Below are positions 56,775-64,000 of a stretch of DNA of 64,000 nucleotides, one piece after another. Position 1 is the first letter of the stretch, and each line of letters opens with the position of its first letter. The position numbers and the translations under genes are program-made. The notes beneath the pieces are model-generated. The model had not been told where the DNA came from and made no database searches. It saw only the letters and a list, made by a program, of their open reading frames with translations. The stretch comes from Streptomyces griseorubiginosus (GTDB lineage Bacteria > Actinomycetota > Actinomycetes > Streptomycetales > Streptomycetaceae), in the NCBI RefSeq assembly GCF_001514195.1, contig NZ_KQ948734.1, positions 650,462-714,461 on the forward strand, in the 5' to 3' direction.

Positions 56775-57085
56775 GCGCCCCGGGCAGGTTGTCCCGGACG
56801 GACGCTCAACGGGCCCGTAGGCGAACGCCGTTCGAATTCGGCCGTTCTCGCAGGTCGACACCGCCGTCCTGACGGCACCCCTGACCGGAGGCACCGCCGC
56901 CCACCGGGGGCGCGTTCGATGTCGCGCGCCCCGGGTCCGAGGAGTCCGTCCTGGCTGGTTGCGTACCTCTTTGTGAAAACGCGTGTTCGCTGCGTAAAGG
57001 TTGGGCGTAGGCTCGGGCATATGCGGAGTGCGGTTTCCTTATCGGGTGGGGCTCGACGCAGGTCGGGAAGGAGCGGTGGGGCGCA
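56775..57085. other. Gap before SPOR-like gene with candidate promoter
   Basis: This gap has no gene. The part nearest the SPOR-like gene has an AT-rich core (ttgtgaaaacgcg near 56970) and a TAGGCT sequence about 75 bases before the ATG that could be a -10 element. A GGAAGGAG ribosome-binding site precedes the ATG at 57086. Confidence 0.35.
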
Positions 57086-57277
57086 ATGAACGACGGCACG
57101 ATCACTCTTCCCTGGCTCGTCATACGACAGGACGACAACGGCAATCGCTACCGCGTGGGCAGGTATGCGACCAGGGCGGAGGCCCAGAAGATCGCCGACA
57201 GTCTCGACGCCCGCGGCCACAAGCAGCTCTACTGGGTCGAGCGCATCGGTCAGAACGGCGTCAGTTCGGCCGACTGA
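57086..57277 (+). CDS. Small SPOR-like domain protein
   Basis: This 63-residue protein reads TLPWLVIRQDDNGNRYRVGRYATRAEAQKIADSLDARGHKQLYWVERIG. Its alternating strand and helix layout with YRVGRYATRAEAQKIADSL resembles a minimal SPOR domain, the fold that binds denuded peptidoglycan. It has no signal peptide, so its location is uncertain. Widely conserved in Streptomyces. Confidence 0.65.
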   Translation: MNDGTITLPWLVIRQDDNGNRYRVGRYATRAEAQKIADSLDARGHKQLYWVERIGQNGVSSAD

Positions 57278-57301
57278 CCTCCCTCCCGTAGGCTCCGGCG
57301 C

Positions 57302-57790
57302 ATGACGGAACGGATCGTGGTGGTGGCGGCCGCCCTCTACGACGGCGACCGCCTCCTCGCGGCCCGCCGCAGCGCGCCCCCGGCCCTGGCCGGCCGATGG
57401 GAGCTGCCGGGCGGCAAGGTGGAGAGCGGTGAGGCGCCGGAGCAGGCGCTCGTCCGCGAACTCCGGGAGGAGCTCGGTGTGGAGGCGGAGGTGCAGGACC
57501 GCGTCCCCGGCGAGTGGCCCCTGAAGCCCCCGTACGTCCTCCAGGCGTGGCGAGCCCGCCTGCGCCCGACTTCCCCCGCCCCCAAGCCCCTCCAGGACCA
57601 CGACGAGCTCCGCTGGCTGACACCGGACGAGCTCTGGGACGTCGACTGGCTCGACCAGGACGTAGAAGCGGTCGGTGCACTGAAGCTCCTCAGGGGCGCG
57701 GGGCTGTGTCGATATGCGGCTCCGCCGCGGGGCGCGACCAGCCCCAACGCACCCGCACCCGCCCCGCAACAGAACCCCCCGAGTTCTTAG
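57302..57790 (+). CDS. Nudix hydrolase (MutT type) with repeat-derived tail
   Basis: This 162-residue protein has a MutT-like fold with the Nudix box GGKVESGEAPEQALVRELREELGV at about 39-62 (G, E, REL and EE G positions all present). It probably hydrolyses oxidised or non-canonical nucleoside triphosphates. The first 129 residues are a full Nudix domain. From about residue 130 to the end, the sequence is encoded by the dispersed repeat at 57691-57770, so the Pro/Ala-rich tail was probably gained by repeat insertion. Confidence 0.88.
   Translation: MTERIVVVAAALYDGDRLLAARRSAPPALAGRWELPGGKVESGEAPEQALVRELREELGVEAEVQDRVPGEWPLKPPYVLQAWRARLRPTSPAPKPLQDHDELRWLTPDELWDVDWLDQDVEAVGALKLLRGAGLCRYAAPPRGATSPNAPAPAPQQNPPSS
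57691..57770. repeat. Dispersed repeat inside the Nudix gene 3' end
   Basis: This copy shares with 39951-40026 the blocks aggggcgcggggctgt, atgcggctccgccgcg, ggcgcgacca and cgcacccgcacccgcc in the same order. It lies within the Nudix reading frame. Confidence 0.7.
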
Positions 57791-57885
57791 GCGCCCGGTC
57801 TTCAGCCATTCGCACGGTACCGCCCCCACAGAATCGGGTATGTGCCCCTTAACCCCACGAAAGCGGACATGGGCTGGCCCGGGAT

Positions 57886-58290
57886 GTGATCGGCGTGATC
57901 GACACCGAAGGCGACTGCGCCGAGTGGATCTTCCCAGCAGACCCCGGCGCCGTACGTGCCGCCCGTGCCGCGGTCCGCGAGAGGCTGCGGCACTGGGGCC
58001 TCGACGTCCTGGCCGACGTCGCCGCCCTGCTCGTCAGCGAGCTGGTGACGAACTCCCTTCGGCACGCCACCGGCCCCATCGGCGTCCGCCTGGTCCGCCC
58101 CGACGCGGTCGACGGCGTCCTCCTGGTGGAGGTCTCCGACCCCCTCCCCGACCCGCCCCGCGAACGCGTCGCCGAACTGGACGACGAGAGCGGCCGTGGC
58201 CTCCAGCTGGTCGCCCATGCCGCCCACCGCTGGGGTACCCGCCCCGGCGCGAGCGGCAAGACCGTCTGGTTCGAGCTCTCGCTGCCATGA
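57886..58290 (+). CDS. HATPase anti-sigma-type protein
   Basis: This 134-residue HATPase_c protein is of the RsbW/SpoIIAB-like group common in Streptomyces: LLVSELVTNSLRHATGPIGVRLVRPDAVDGVLLVEVSDPLPDPP and DDESGRGLQLVAHAAHRWGTRPGASGKTVWFEL. Such proteins bind sigma factors or anti-anti-sigma factors. GTG start. It is 286 bases upstream of the PAS-GAF-SpoIIE integrator gene. Confidence 0.87.
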   Translation: MIGVIDTEGDCAEWIFPADPGAVRAARAAVRERLRHWGLDVLADVAALLVSELVTNSLRHATGPIGVRLVRPDAVDGVLLVEVSDPLPDPPRERVAELDDESGRGLQLVAHAAHRWGTRPGASGKTVWFELSLP

Positions 58291-58576
58291 GAAACACGCA
58301 TCCATGAGGAACGCGCCGCCATGAGGAACACATGTACGACATCCCGTCCCCTGTCCAGCGATCGGTTCAGGCCGGTGGCAGTTGTCGGCGGACGTGATTC
58401 GATGCCGTGTCCGCTGGTTAGAAGACTGGAAGTGTTGTCGCAGCCCGGACCGAAAACCGTCGGGATCGTGCTGTGATCGTGAACACCGTGTTGTGCGGCG
58501 CCGTAGTGCTGGATACTGCGGGCAGCCGCCCCCGGTGACCGGTACCGGACGCGGTGAGCTGGAGGGGACGGTTCGC

Positions 58577-61198
58577 GTGAGCGAGATACCAGCGAAGGCC
58601 ACGGAGTCGAAGGACCCGTCGGACGGCGCGAGGACGGAGGCCGCGGAGGATGCCGTACAGGTCCGTCCCGGCGAGGTGCCGTCCGGTGACGCCATGTGGC
58701 AGAGCAGCCCGCCCGGTTCGATCTACGACTACATCAAGGTGGCGTCCTTCTCCATAGGCCCCGACGGGCTGGTCGACCAGTGGAGCCTGCGTGCCGAGCA
58801 GCTCTTCGGCATCCCCGCCGGGCGTGCGGTCGGCATGGACCCCATCGAGGCGTTCATCGACCCTGACCTGCACGAGCAGGGCCAGCGCAAGATGGCCGAG
58901 ATCCTGGACGGACGCGAGTGGACCGGGGTGGTCCCCTTCCGCACGCCTCCCACGGCCGACACCGAGCACGCCCGCGAGGGCCTCGCCGAGGTCTACGTGA
59001 TGCCGACGCGGACCGAGGAGGGCGAGCGGGCCGCCGTCTGCATCGTCGTCGACGTGCGCACGCTCCGGAGCATCGAGACCGACCTGGCCGCCTCGCAGGC
59101 GATTTTCGGTCAATCTCCCTTCGGCTTCGTGCTGATCGACCCCGACCTGCGGGTTCGCCGGGTCAACTACCGGTTCGCCTCCCTGTTCGGCGGCACGCCG
59201 GACGACCACCGCGGCAAGGGCGTCCACGACTACCTGCCCCGCCCCGAGGCCGAGCGGGTCTCGGCGACCCTGCGCCGGGTCCTGGAGACCGGCGACTCCA
59301 TCACGGACATGCACGTCACCGGCTTCCTGCCGGGTTCCGACGAGCGTCGGCACTGGTCCATCAACCTGTACCGGGTGCGCAGCGGATCCGGCCGGCCCAT
59401 CGGCATCGCCTGGCTGGGAACCGACATCACGGCCCGTCGCGCCGCCGCCCGTGAGGCCGCCGCCGCGCGGCGCAATCTCGCCCTTCTGAACGAGGCGGGC
59501 GCCCGCATAGGCAACTCCCTCGACCTGGAGACCACGGCCCGCGAACTCCTCGACGTCGTCGTCCCCGGCTTCTGCGACCTGGCCACCGTCGATCTCTACC
59601 AGGGTCTCCTGGCCGGCGACGAGACCCCGCCCGGCCTCGCCGACGGCAGCGCCGAACTGCGCCGCGTCGCCTTCGCCAGCGCGGTCTCCGACGGCCCCTT
59701 CCTCGGCTCCGGTGCCCCCGTCCCGGTCGGCGCGGTCCACCACTACCCGTTCAACTCGCCGTGCGCCGACGCCCTGCGCACCGCCCGCCCGCTGTACGTC
59801 CCGGCCGAGGAGGGCGGCCTGGTGCAGTCCACGCTCGCCGTGCCGATGGTCGCCCACGACACCGTCGTAGGCCTCGCGCAGTTCGCGCGGACGAAGGGCA
59901 GCGAGCCGTTCGGGGACCGGGACCGGGACCTGGCGGTGGAGCTGGCGGCGCGGGCCGCGGTCTGTATCGACAACGCGCGCCTGTACCGGCGGGAGCACGA
60001 ACGGGCGCTGATACTGCAACGGTCCCTGCTGCCGCCCGGCGACCCGGTCGCCTCCGGCCTCGACATCGCCTGCCGCTACCTGCCCGGCAACTCCTCCGCG
60101 GACCGGCCCAGCGAGGTCGGCGGCGACTGGTTCGACGTCATAGAACTGCCGGGTCACCGCACCGCGTTGGTGGTCGGCGACGTGATGGGCCGCGGCCTGC
60201 GCGCGGCGGTGGCGATGGGCGAACTGCGGTCCGCCGTGCGGACGCTGGCCCTGCTGGACCTCGAACCGGCCGAAGTCCTCTCCGCGTTGGACGAGATCGC
60301 CCGCGGCCTCGGCGCGCCCGGCGGTGTCCAGCAGGCCACCCGCGCGGCCCGCCGCCCCCGTGAGGCGGACCTGTCCGAGGTGTACCTCGCGACCTGCGTC
60401 TACGCCGTCTACGACTCGGTGACCAGGCGCTGCACCTTCGCCAACGCGGGCCATCTGCCCCCTGTGCTGGTCGAACCCGGCGAGGACGCGCTGATGCTCG
60501 ACGTGCCGCCCGGGATGCCGCTCGGCGTCGGCGGCGAGCCCTTCGAGGAGGTCGAGGTCGAACTACCCGAAGGTGCCCTGCTCGCGCTCTACACGGATGG
60601 ACTGGTCGAAAGCCGCGATCACCCCCTCGACGAGGGCCTCCAGGCGTTCGTCGGTGCGCTGACCGACCCCTCCGCGCCCCTGGAGGACGTCTGCGACCAC
60701 GTCCTCGCCACCCTCGACAGCCACCACGGCGAGGACGACATCGCGCTCCTGATGGCACGTGTCCAGGGCCTGCCCACCGACTCCGTCGGCGACTGGACGC
60801 TGCCGCGCGAGCCGCGCAGCGTGGGCCGGGCCCGGGAGTACGCCCGCGCCCGGCTGCTCAGCTGGGATCTGGAGCCCCTGGTCGACACCACGGAACTCCT
60901 GGTCAGCGAACTCGTCACCAACGCCCTGCGGTACGGCGAGGGAGAAATCCGGCTGCGTCTCCTCCTCGACCGGACCCTGGTCTGCGAGGTCTGGGACTCC
61001 GGGCTCGTCCAGCCCCGCCGCCGGCGCGCCCGCGACACCGACGAGGGCGGCCGCGGTCTGCAACTCGTCGGCCTGCTCAGCGCGGCCTGGGGCTCCCGCC
61101 GGACCCCGCGCGGCAAGACGGTGTGGTTCGAACTCCCGCTGCCGGACGGGGAGAACGGCATGGTGGATCCGGCGGAAGCCCTGCTGAGCCTGTTCTAG
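58577..61198 (+). CDS. PAS-GAF-SpoIIE-HATPase signalling integrator
   Basis: This 873-residue protein has PAS domains (about 50-165 and 175-290: SIYDYIKVASFSIGPDGLVDQW, FVLIDPDLRVRRVNYRFASLFG), a GAF domain (about 310-470), a SpoIIE/PP2C phosphatase (about 490-720: GGDWFDVIELPGHRTALVVGDVMGRGL, LYTDGLVES, HHGEDDIALLMARV) and a C-terminal HATPase (about 735-865: LLVSELVTNALRYG, DEGGRGLQLVGLLSAAWGSRR). It would link a sensed signal to sigma factor control. GTG 58577 follows GGAGGGG. Its stop overlaps that of the convergent gene. Confidence 0.87.
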   Translation: MSEIPAKATESKDPSDGARTEAAEDAVQVRPGEVPSGDAMWQSSPPGSIYDYIKVASFSIGPDGLVDQWSLRAEQLFGIPAGRAVGMDPIEAFIDPDLHEQGQRKMAEILDGREWTGVVPFRTPPTADTEHAREGLAEVYVMPTRTEEGERAAVCIVVDVRTLRSIETDLAASQAIFGQSPFGFVLIDPDLRVRRVNYRFASLFGGTPDDHRGKGVHDYLPRPEAERVSATLRRVLETGDSITDMHVTGFLPGSDERRHWSINLYRVRSGSGRPIGIAWLGTDITARRAAAREAAAARRNLALLNEAGARIGNSLDLETTARELLDVVVPGFCDLATVDLYQGLLAGDETPPGLADGSAELRRVAFASAVSDGPFLGSGAPVPVGAVHHYPFNSPCADALRTARPLYVPAEEGGLVQSTLAVPMVAHDTVVGLAQFARTKGSEPFGDRDRDLAVELAARAAVCIDNARLYRREHERALILQRSLLPPGDPVASGLDIACRYLPGNSSADRPSEVGGDWFDVIELPGHRTALVVGDVMGRGLRAAVAMGELRSAVRTLALLDLEPAEVLSALDEIARGLGAPGGVQQATRAARRPREADLSEVYLATCVYAVYDSVTRRCTFANAGHLPPVLVEPGEDALMLDVPPGMPLGVGGEPFEEVEVELPEGALLALYTDGLVESRDHPLDEGLQAFVGALTDPSAPLEDVCDHVLATLDSHHGEDDIALLMARVQGLPTDSVGDWTLPREPRSVGRAREYARARLLSWDLEPLVDTTELLVSELVTNALRYGEGEIRLRLLLDRTLVCEVWDSGLVQPRRRRARDTDEGGRGLQLVGLLSAAWGSRRTPRGKTVWFELPLPDGENGMVDPAEALLSLF

Positions 61199-62589
61199 GC
61201 GGTGTCGCCGTCCGGCTCGTGTCCGCGCAGTCGTACGTCCTGTTCCGCGAGGTCACGGGCCTCGCGGGCGAGGTCGTCGACGCGCGGCAGGTCCTCGGTC
61301 CGTCGTGCCTCCGCCAGCAGGACGCGAGGCGCGGCACCGACCGCCTCCCGGTGCACGGCCACATGGTCCTGAGCCGAGGCCACGGACTCCCGCGCGACCA
61401 GCAGCGCGGCCACCGCCAGCACCCCGGACCGGCCGTCCGTGAGGGGCGCGGTCGCGTGCACGATCCGACGCAGCACGCCCAGCGGGTCGTACGGCCGTCC
61501 GGACGTCGTCTCCTGTCGTACGGCGGCCAGGACCGCGTCGGCGTGCACGAGCCGGGCGTCCGTCGCGCCCTGGCGCCGGGCACGGTCGCGGACGGGGGCC
61601 AGTTCCGCCTCCGCGGCCGTGAGGGCGGGCGGGATCAGCCGGGTGGCCTCGGTGCGGGTCGAGCGCAGCCGGGCCACGGCCGACACCAGCACGTCCGCCC
61701 GGCAGATCGCGGTCTCCGCCGCGCGGAGCGGGTGGACCGCCTCGTCGAGCCGGTCGGCGGCGATGGCCTGGTGGGTCTCGCCCAGGTGGACGGTGGCGGT
61801 GACCAGGCTGTCCTTGGCCAGTTCGACGTATCCGGTGACGGAGCCGTCCACGGGCGCGGTGTCCGCCTCCGCCGCGCGGGCGGTCAGTTCGCGGAAGCGG
61901 GTCTCGGCAAGCGACAGGGCGGTGTGCGGGTCCCGGTCCAGCGCCCGTAGCGTGCGCAGGCTCTCCGTGCCCTCCGTCAACCGCCGCTCGGCCTCCTCGC
62001 ACCGGCCCACGACTCCCGCGAGCGCGGCCGCCTCCTCGGGTACGCCCTCGTCGTAGCGTCGCCGGATCGCGCACGCGGCCCCGAGTTCGGCCTCCGCGGC
62101 CTCGGCCACCCGGACGAACTGGACCACCGCCTCGTGCCCGAACGCCGCTTCGGCGAAGGAGAGTTCCTCGCGGAAGGCGTACAGGTGGTTGTCGGCTTCG
62201 ACGAGCGCGGCGCGGGAGCGGTCGTCCAGGCCGGCCGGCGCGGGCGGGACCGCGGGGGAGGGGTACGCGCCGACGTGGGTCGTACCGGGGGCCGCCGGTG
62301 TCGTACGACTACGGGTGCGGCGGATCCGGCGGAGCGAGGCGTAGGCGGCGAAGGCCACCACCACGACGAGGGCGGCGACCGGCAGGACGAGGTCGCCGGC
62401 GGAGGAACCCTCCTCGGCCGCCGCGGCGCTCGTCCGCGCGCCGGCAACCGGAGGCTCGTCGTCAACCGTCACCCACGGCAACACCAGCCACGCGACTCCG
62501 GCCACCACACCCAGCAAGGCGTGCGCCACCCGCACGGATATGTGCGAGCGGCTGCGCCGGGGACGGCCGCGCATCAGGGAGGGCGTCAC
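61195..62589 (-). CDS. Coiled-coil membrane protein of unknown function
   Basis: This 464-residue protein has two hydrophobic segments near the N-terminus (VAHALLGVVAGVAWLVLPWV, and DLVLPVAALVVVVAFAAYASL at about 65-85), then about 350 residues of Ala/Glu/Arg-rich helices and likely coiled coil with no known motif. It could be an envelope-associated scaffold. The start (GTG 62589 or ATG 62574) is uncertain. Its TAG stop shares the palindrome CTAG with the stop of the preceding gene on the plus strand. Confidence 0.6.
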   Translation of the reverse strand: MTPSLMRGRPRRSRSHISVRVAHALLGVVAGVAWLVLPWVTVDDEPPVAGARTSAAAAEEGSSAGDLVLPVAALVVVVAFAAYASLRRIRRTRSRTTPAAPGTTHVGAYPSPAVPPAPAGLDDRSRAALVEADNHLYAFREELSFAEAAFGHEAVVQFVRVAEAAEAELGAACAIRRRYDEGVPEEAAALAGVVGRCEEAERRLTEGTESLRTLRALDRDPHTALSLAETRFRELTARAAEADTAPVDGSVTGYVELAKDSLVTATVHLGETHQAIAADRLDEAVHPLRAAETAICRADVLVSAVARLRSTRTEATRLIPPALTAAEAELAPVRDRARRQGATDARLVHADAVLAAVRQETTSGRPYDPLGVLRRIVHATAPLTDGRSGVLAVAALLVARESVASAQDHVAVHREAVGAAPRVLLAEARRTEDLPRVDDLAREARDLAEQDVRLRGHEPDGDTA

Positions 62590-62749
62590 ATTTCGGAGCG
62601 TATGGGCGGGAAAGCGGGGGCGCGAGCGGGGTGGGCCTGAGGGGGGGGTGGGCCTGACGGGGATGGCTGATCGCCCGGGGCCCGGACTCGAGGGCGTACG
62701 AGGAGGATCGGGTCCGGCAGGTCGCCGCCGGTGGTGCCGCACTCTGCCG

Positions 62750-62820
62750 CCGTGCGTCCGCGGCATCGCCGTGGCTGGTCGCGCAGTTCCCCGCGCCCCT
62801 TCGGGGCGCGGGATGTCGGG
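62750..62820. repeat. Dispersed repeat, inverted copy
   Basis: The minus-strand reading has aggggcgcgggg followed by a ctgcgcgacc block, related to the two copies at 39951 and 57691. The copy lies within the gene-free gap between the coiled-coil gene and sdhB. Confidence 0.55.
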
Positions 62821-62864
62821 GCTGCGCTGTCGGTCTCCCTGGGCCTCGTGGCGGGGCTCCCGCG

Positions 62865-63635
62865 CTACGAAGACCTCCTCCTGATCTTCGACCCCAGCCA
62901 CACCAGCGGGTCGTACTTGCGATCGACCGCGCGTTCCTTCAAGGGGATCAGGGCGTTGTCCGTGATCTTGATGCCCTCGGGGCAGACTTCCGTGCAGCAC
63001 TTGGTGATGTTGCAGTAGCCGAGGCCGTGTTCGTCCTGGGCCGTCTTCTTGCGGTCCAGGCCCGACTCCTCGGCCGCGTCCAGCGGGTGCATGTCCAGCT
63101 CCGCCACCCGCATGAGGAACCGGGGTCCCGCGAACGCCGGCTTGTTCTCCTCGTGGTCACGGACGACATGGCAGGTGTCCTGGCACAGGAAGCACTCGAT
63201 GCACTTGCGGAACTCCTGCGAGCGGTCCACGTCCTCCTGCATCATCCGGTACTCACCGGGACCGAGCTCCGGCGGTGGGACGAACGCCGGGACCTCGCGC
63301 GCCTTCTGGTAGTTGAAGCCGACGTCGGTGACCAGGTCCCGCACGACCGGGAAGGCGCGCAGGGGAGTGACGGTGATCGTCTCCTCCGGGGTGAAGACCG
63401 ACATGCGCGTCATGCACATCAACCGCGGCCGCCCGTTGATCTCCGCCGAGCACGAACCGCACTTGCCCGCCTTGCAGTTCCAGCGGACCGCGAGATCGGG
63501 CGCCTGGGTGGCCTGGAGGCGGTGGATGATGTCGAGGACCACCTCGCCGTCGTTGACGTCGACCTTGAAGTCCTCCAGGTCACCGCCCTTGACGTCACCC
63601 CGCCACACCTTGAAGTGGGCCGTGTAGCCGCTCAT
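62865..63635 (-). CDS. sdhB: Succinate dehydrogenase/fumarate reductase iron-sulfur subunit
   Basis: This 256-residue protein carries three clusters: 2Fe-2S ligands C54, C59, C62 and C74 (NCKAGKCGSC plus LMC), 4Fe-4S ligands C145, C148, C151 and the C155 region (CIECFLCQDTC), and the 3Fe-4S group C208, C214 and C218 (CNITKCCTEVC). It passes electrons from the flavoprotein to the quinone site. Its ATG overlaps the sdhA stop (ATGA), so translation is coupled. Confidence 0.92.
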   Translation of the reverse strand: MSGYTAHFKVWRGDVKGGDLEDFKVDVNDGEVVLDIIHRLQATQAPDLAVRWNCKAGKCGSCSAEINGRPRLMCMTRMSVFTPEETITVTPLRAFPVVRDLVTDVGFNYQKAREVPAFVPPPELGPGEYRMMQEDVDRSQEFRKCIECFLCQDTCHVVRDHEENKPAFAGPRFLMRVAELDMHPLDAAEESGLDRKKTAQDEHGLGYCNITKCCTEVCPEGIKITDNALIPLKERAVDRKYDPLVWLGSKIRRRSS

Positions 63636-64000
63636 TCGTACAGCTCCTCTTCGGCGAGGTACTTGACCAGCTCCTCCTTCTCGAAGAGGGCGAGCAGGTC
63701 GGCGCGGATGGGGTCGGTGGTCTCACGGGTCAGGTCGATCTGGCCGCGGACCGGGTCCGTGGCCGCCAACCCGCCCGTCGGGTCGGTCAGTCGGCAGATC
63801 AGATTCACCCGGCGCCACTCGCGCTCCATCGTCGGATGGTCCTCGCGGGTGTGCCCGCCCCGCGACTCCGTCCGCTCCAGCGCCGCCCGCGCCACGCACT
63901 CGCTGACCAGCAGCATGTTGCGCAGGTCCAGCGCGAGGTGCCAGCCCGGGTTGAACTGCCGGTGCCCCTCGACCCCGGCCCGCCGGGCCCGCACCCGAAG
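63632..64000 (-). CDS. sdhA: Succinate dehydrogenase/fumarate reductase flavoprotein subunit (C-terminal part)
   Basis: Only the C-terminal end is in the window; the gene continues past base 64000. It shows the C-terminal pattern FNPGWHLALDLRNMLLVSECVARAALERTESRGGHTREDHPTM with the RxxSRGxHxRxD-type residues (ESRGGHTREDHP) of the SdhA active-site region, ending FEKEELVKYLAEEELYE. It forms a coupled pair with sdhB and would bind FAD. Confidence 0.88.
   Translation of the reverse strand, partial: LRVRARRAGVEGHRQFNPGWHLALDLRNMLLVSECVARAALERTESRGGHTREDHPTMEREWRRVNLICRLTDPTGGLAATDPVRGQIDLTRETTDPIRADLLALFEKEELVKYLAEEELYE

Overview
The window is chromosomal DNA of a Streptomyces-like actinomycete. 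The evidence is very high GC with G/C-biased third codon positions, frequent GTG starts, a WhiB-family gene, DUF1707, DUF4245 and DUF6542 proteins, roadblock proteins, SpoIIE/HATPase integrators, and dispersed Streptomyces-type intergenic repeats. Most of it is conserved housekeeping 'core arm' DNA. I saw no tRNA, rRNA, CRISPR array, integrase, transposase or biosynthetic gene cluster.

Region 1 (1-9743) is a tad/Flp pilus locus: cpaE, two tadE-like pseudopilins, the cpaF/tadA ATPase, tadB, tadC, an embedded NarL-type two-component system, a Flp pilin, a TadG-like protein, a lipoprotein and an OmpA-domain protein. The secretion ATPase and inner-membrane platform would assemble the Flp pilin, and the two-component pair probably controls it. 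No prepilin peptidase or outer-membrane secretin is in view.

Region 2 (9744-13257) is the most accessory-looking part: a small EspC/WXG-like protein, a 751-residue protein resembling DUF6571, and a lipoprotein. They look like a type VII secretion-linked substrate set without machinery. Region 3 (13308-24420) holds DUF192, RibD-like reductase, LLM oxidoreductase, methyltransferase, a cis-prenyl transferase, PIN-PhoH, two tandem transglycosylase paralogues, an AI-2E family permease, and a DUF4388-like/roadblock/roadblock module.

Region 4 (24456-34105) has a PadR-controlled ABC exporter, a small ribbon-helix-helix protein with an SPFH protein, a class A penicillin-binding protein and a PP2C/SpoIIE phosphatase. 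Region 5 (34398-49299) is central metabolism and housekeeping: a DUF402 protein, class II and class I fumarases side by side, DUF1707, a Wbl protein (probably WblI), GlpX, DUF4245, nitroreductase, XseB/XseA, an APC permease, IspH, polyphosphate glucokinase, DUF6542 and YchF.

Region 6 (49394-64000) has an orphan SNF2 helicase between tandem repeats, a LysR/SDR pair, an SMI1-like protein, a DUF4190/septum-formation-like protein, a GntR regulator, a SPOR-like peptide, a Nudix hydrolase whose tail is made from a dispersed repeat, a lone HATPase, a PAS-GAF-SpoIIE-HATPase integrator, a coiled-coil membrane protein, and sdhB with the start of sdhA.

Limits: functions come from motif recognition alone, and I could run no searches. 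Start codons were chosen by ribosome-binding site, overlap and family length.
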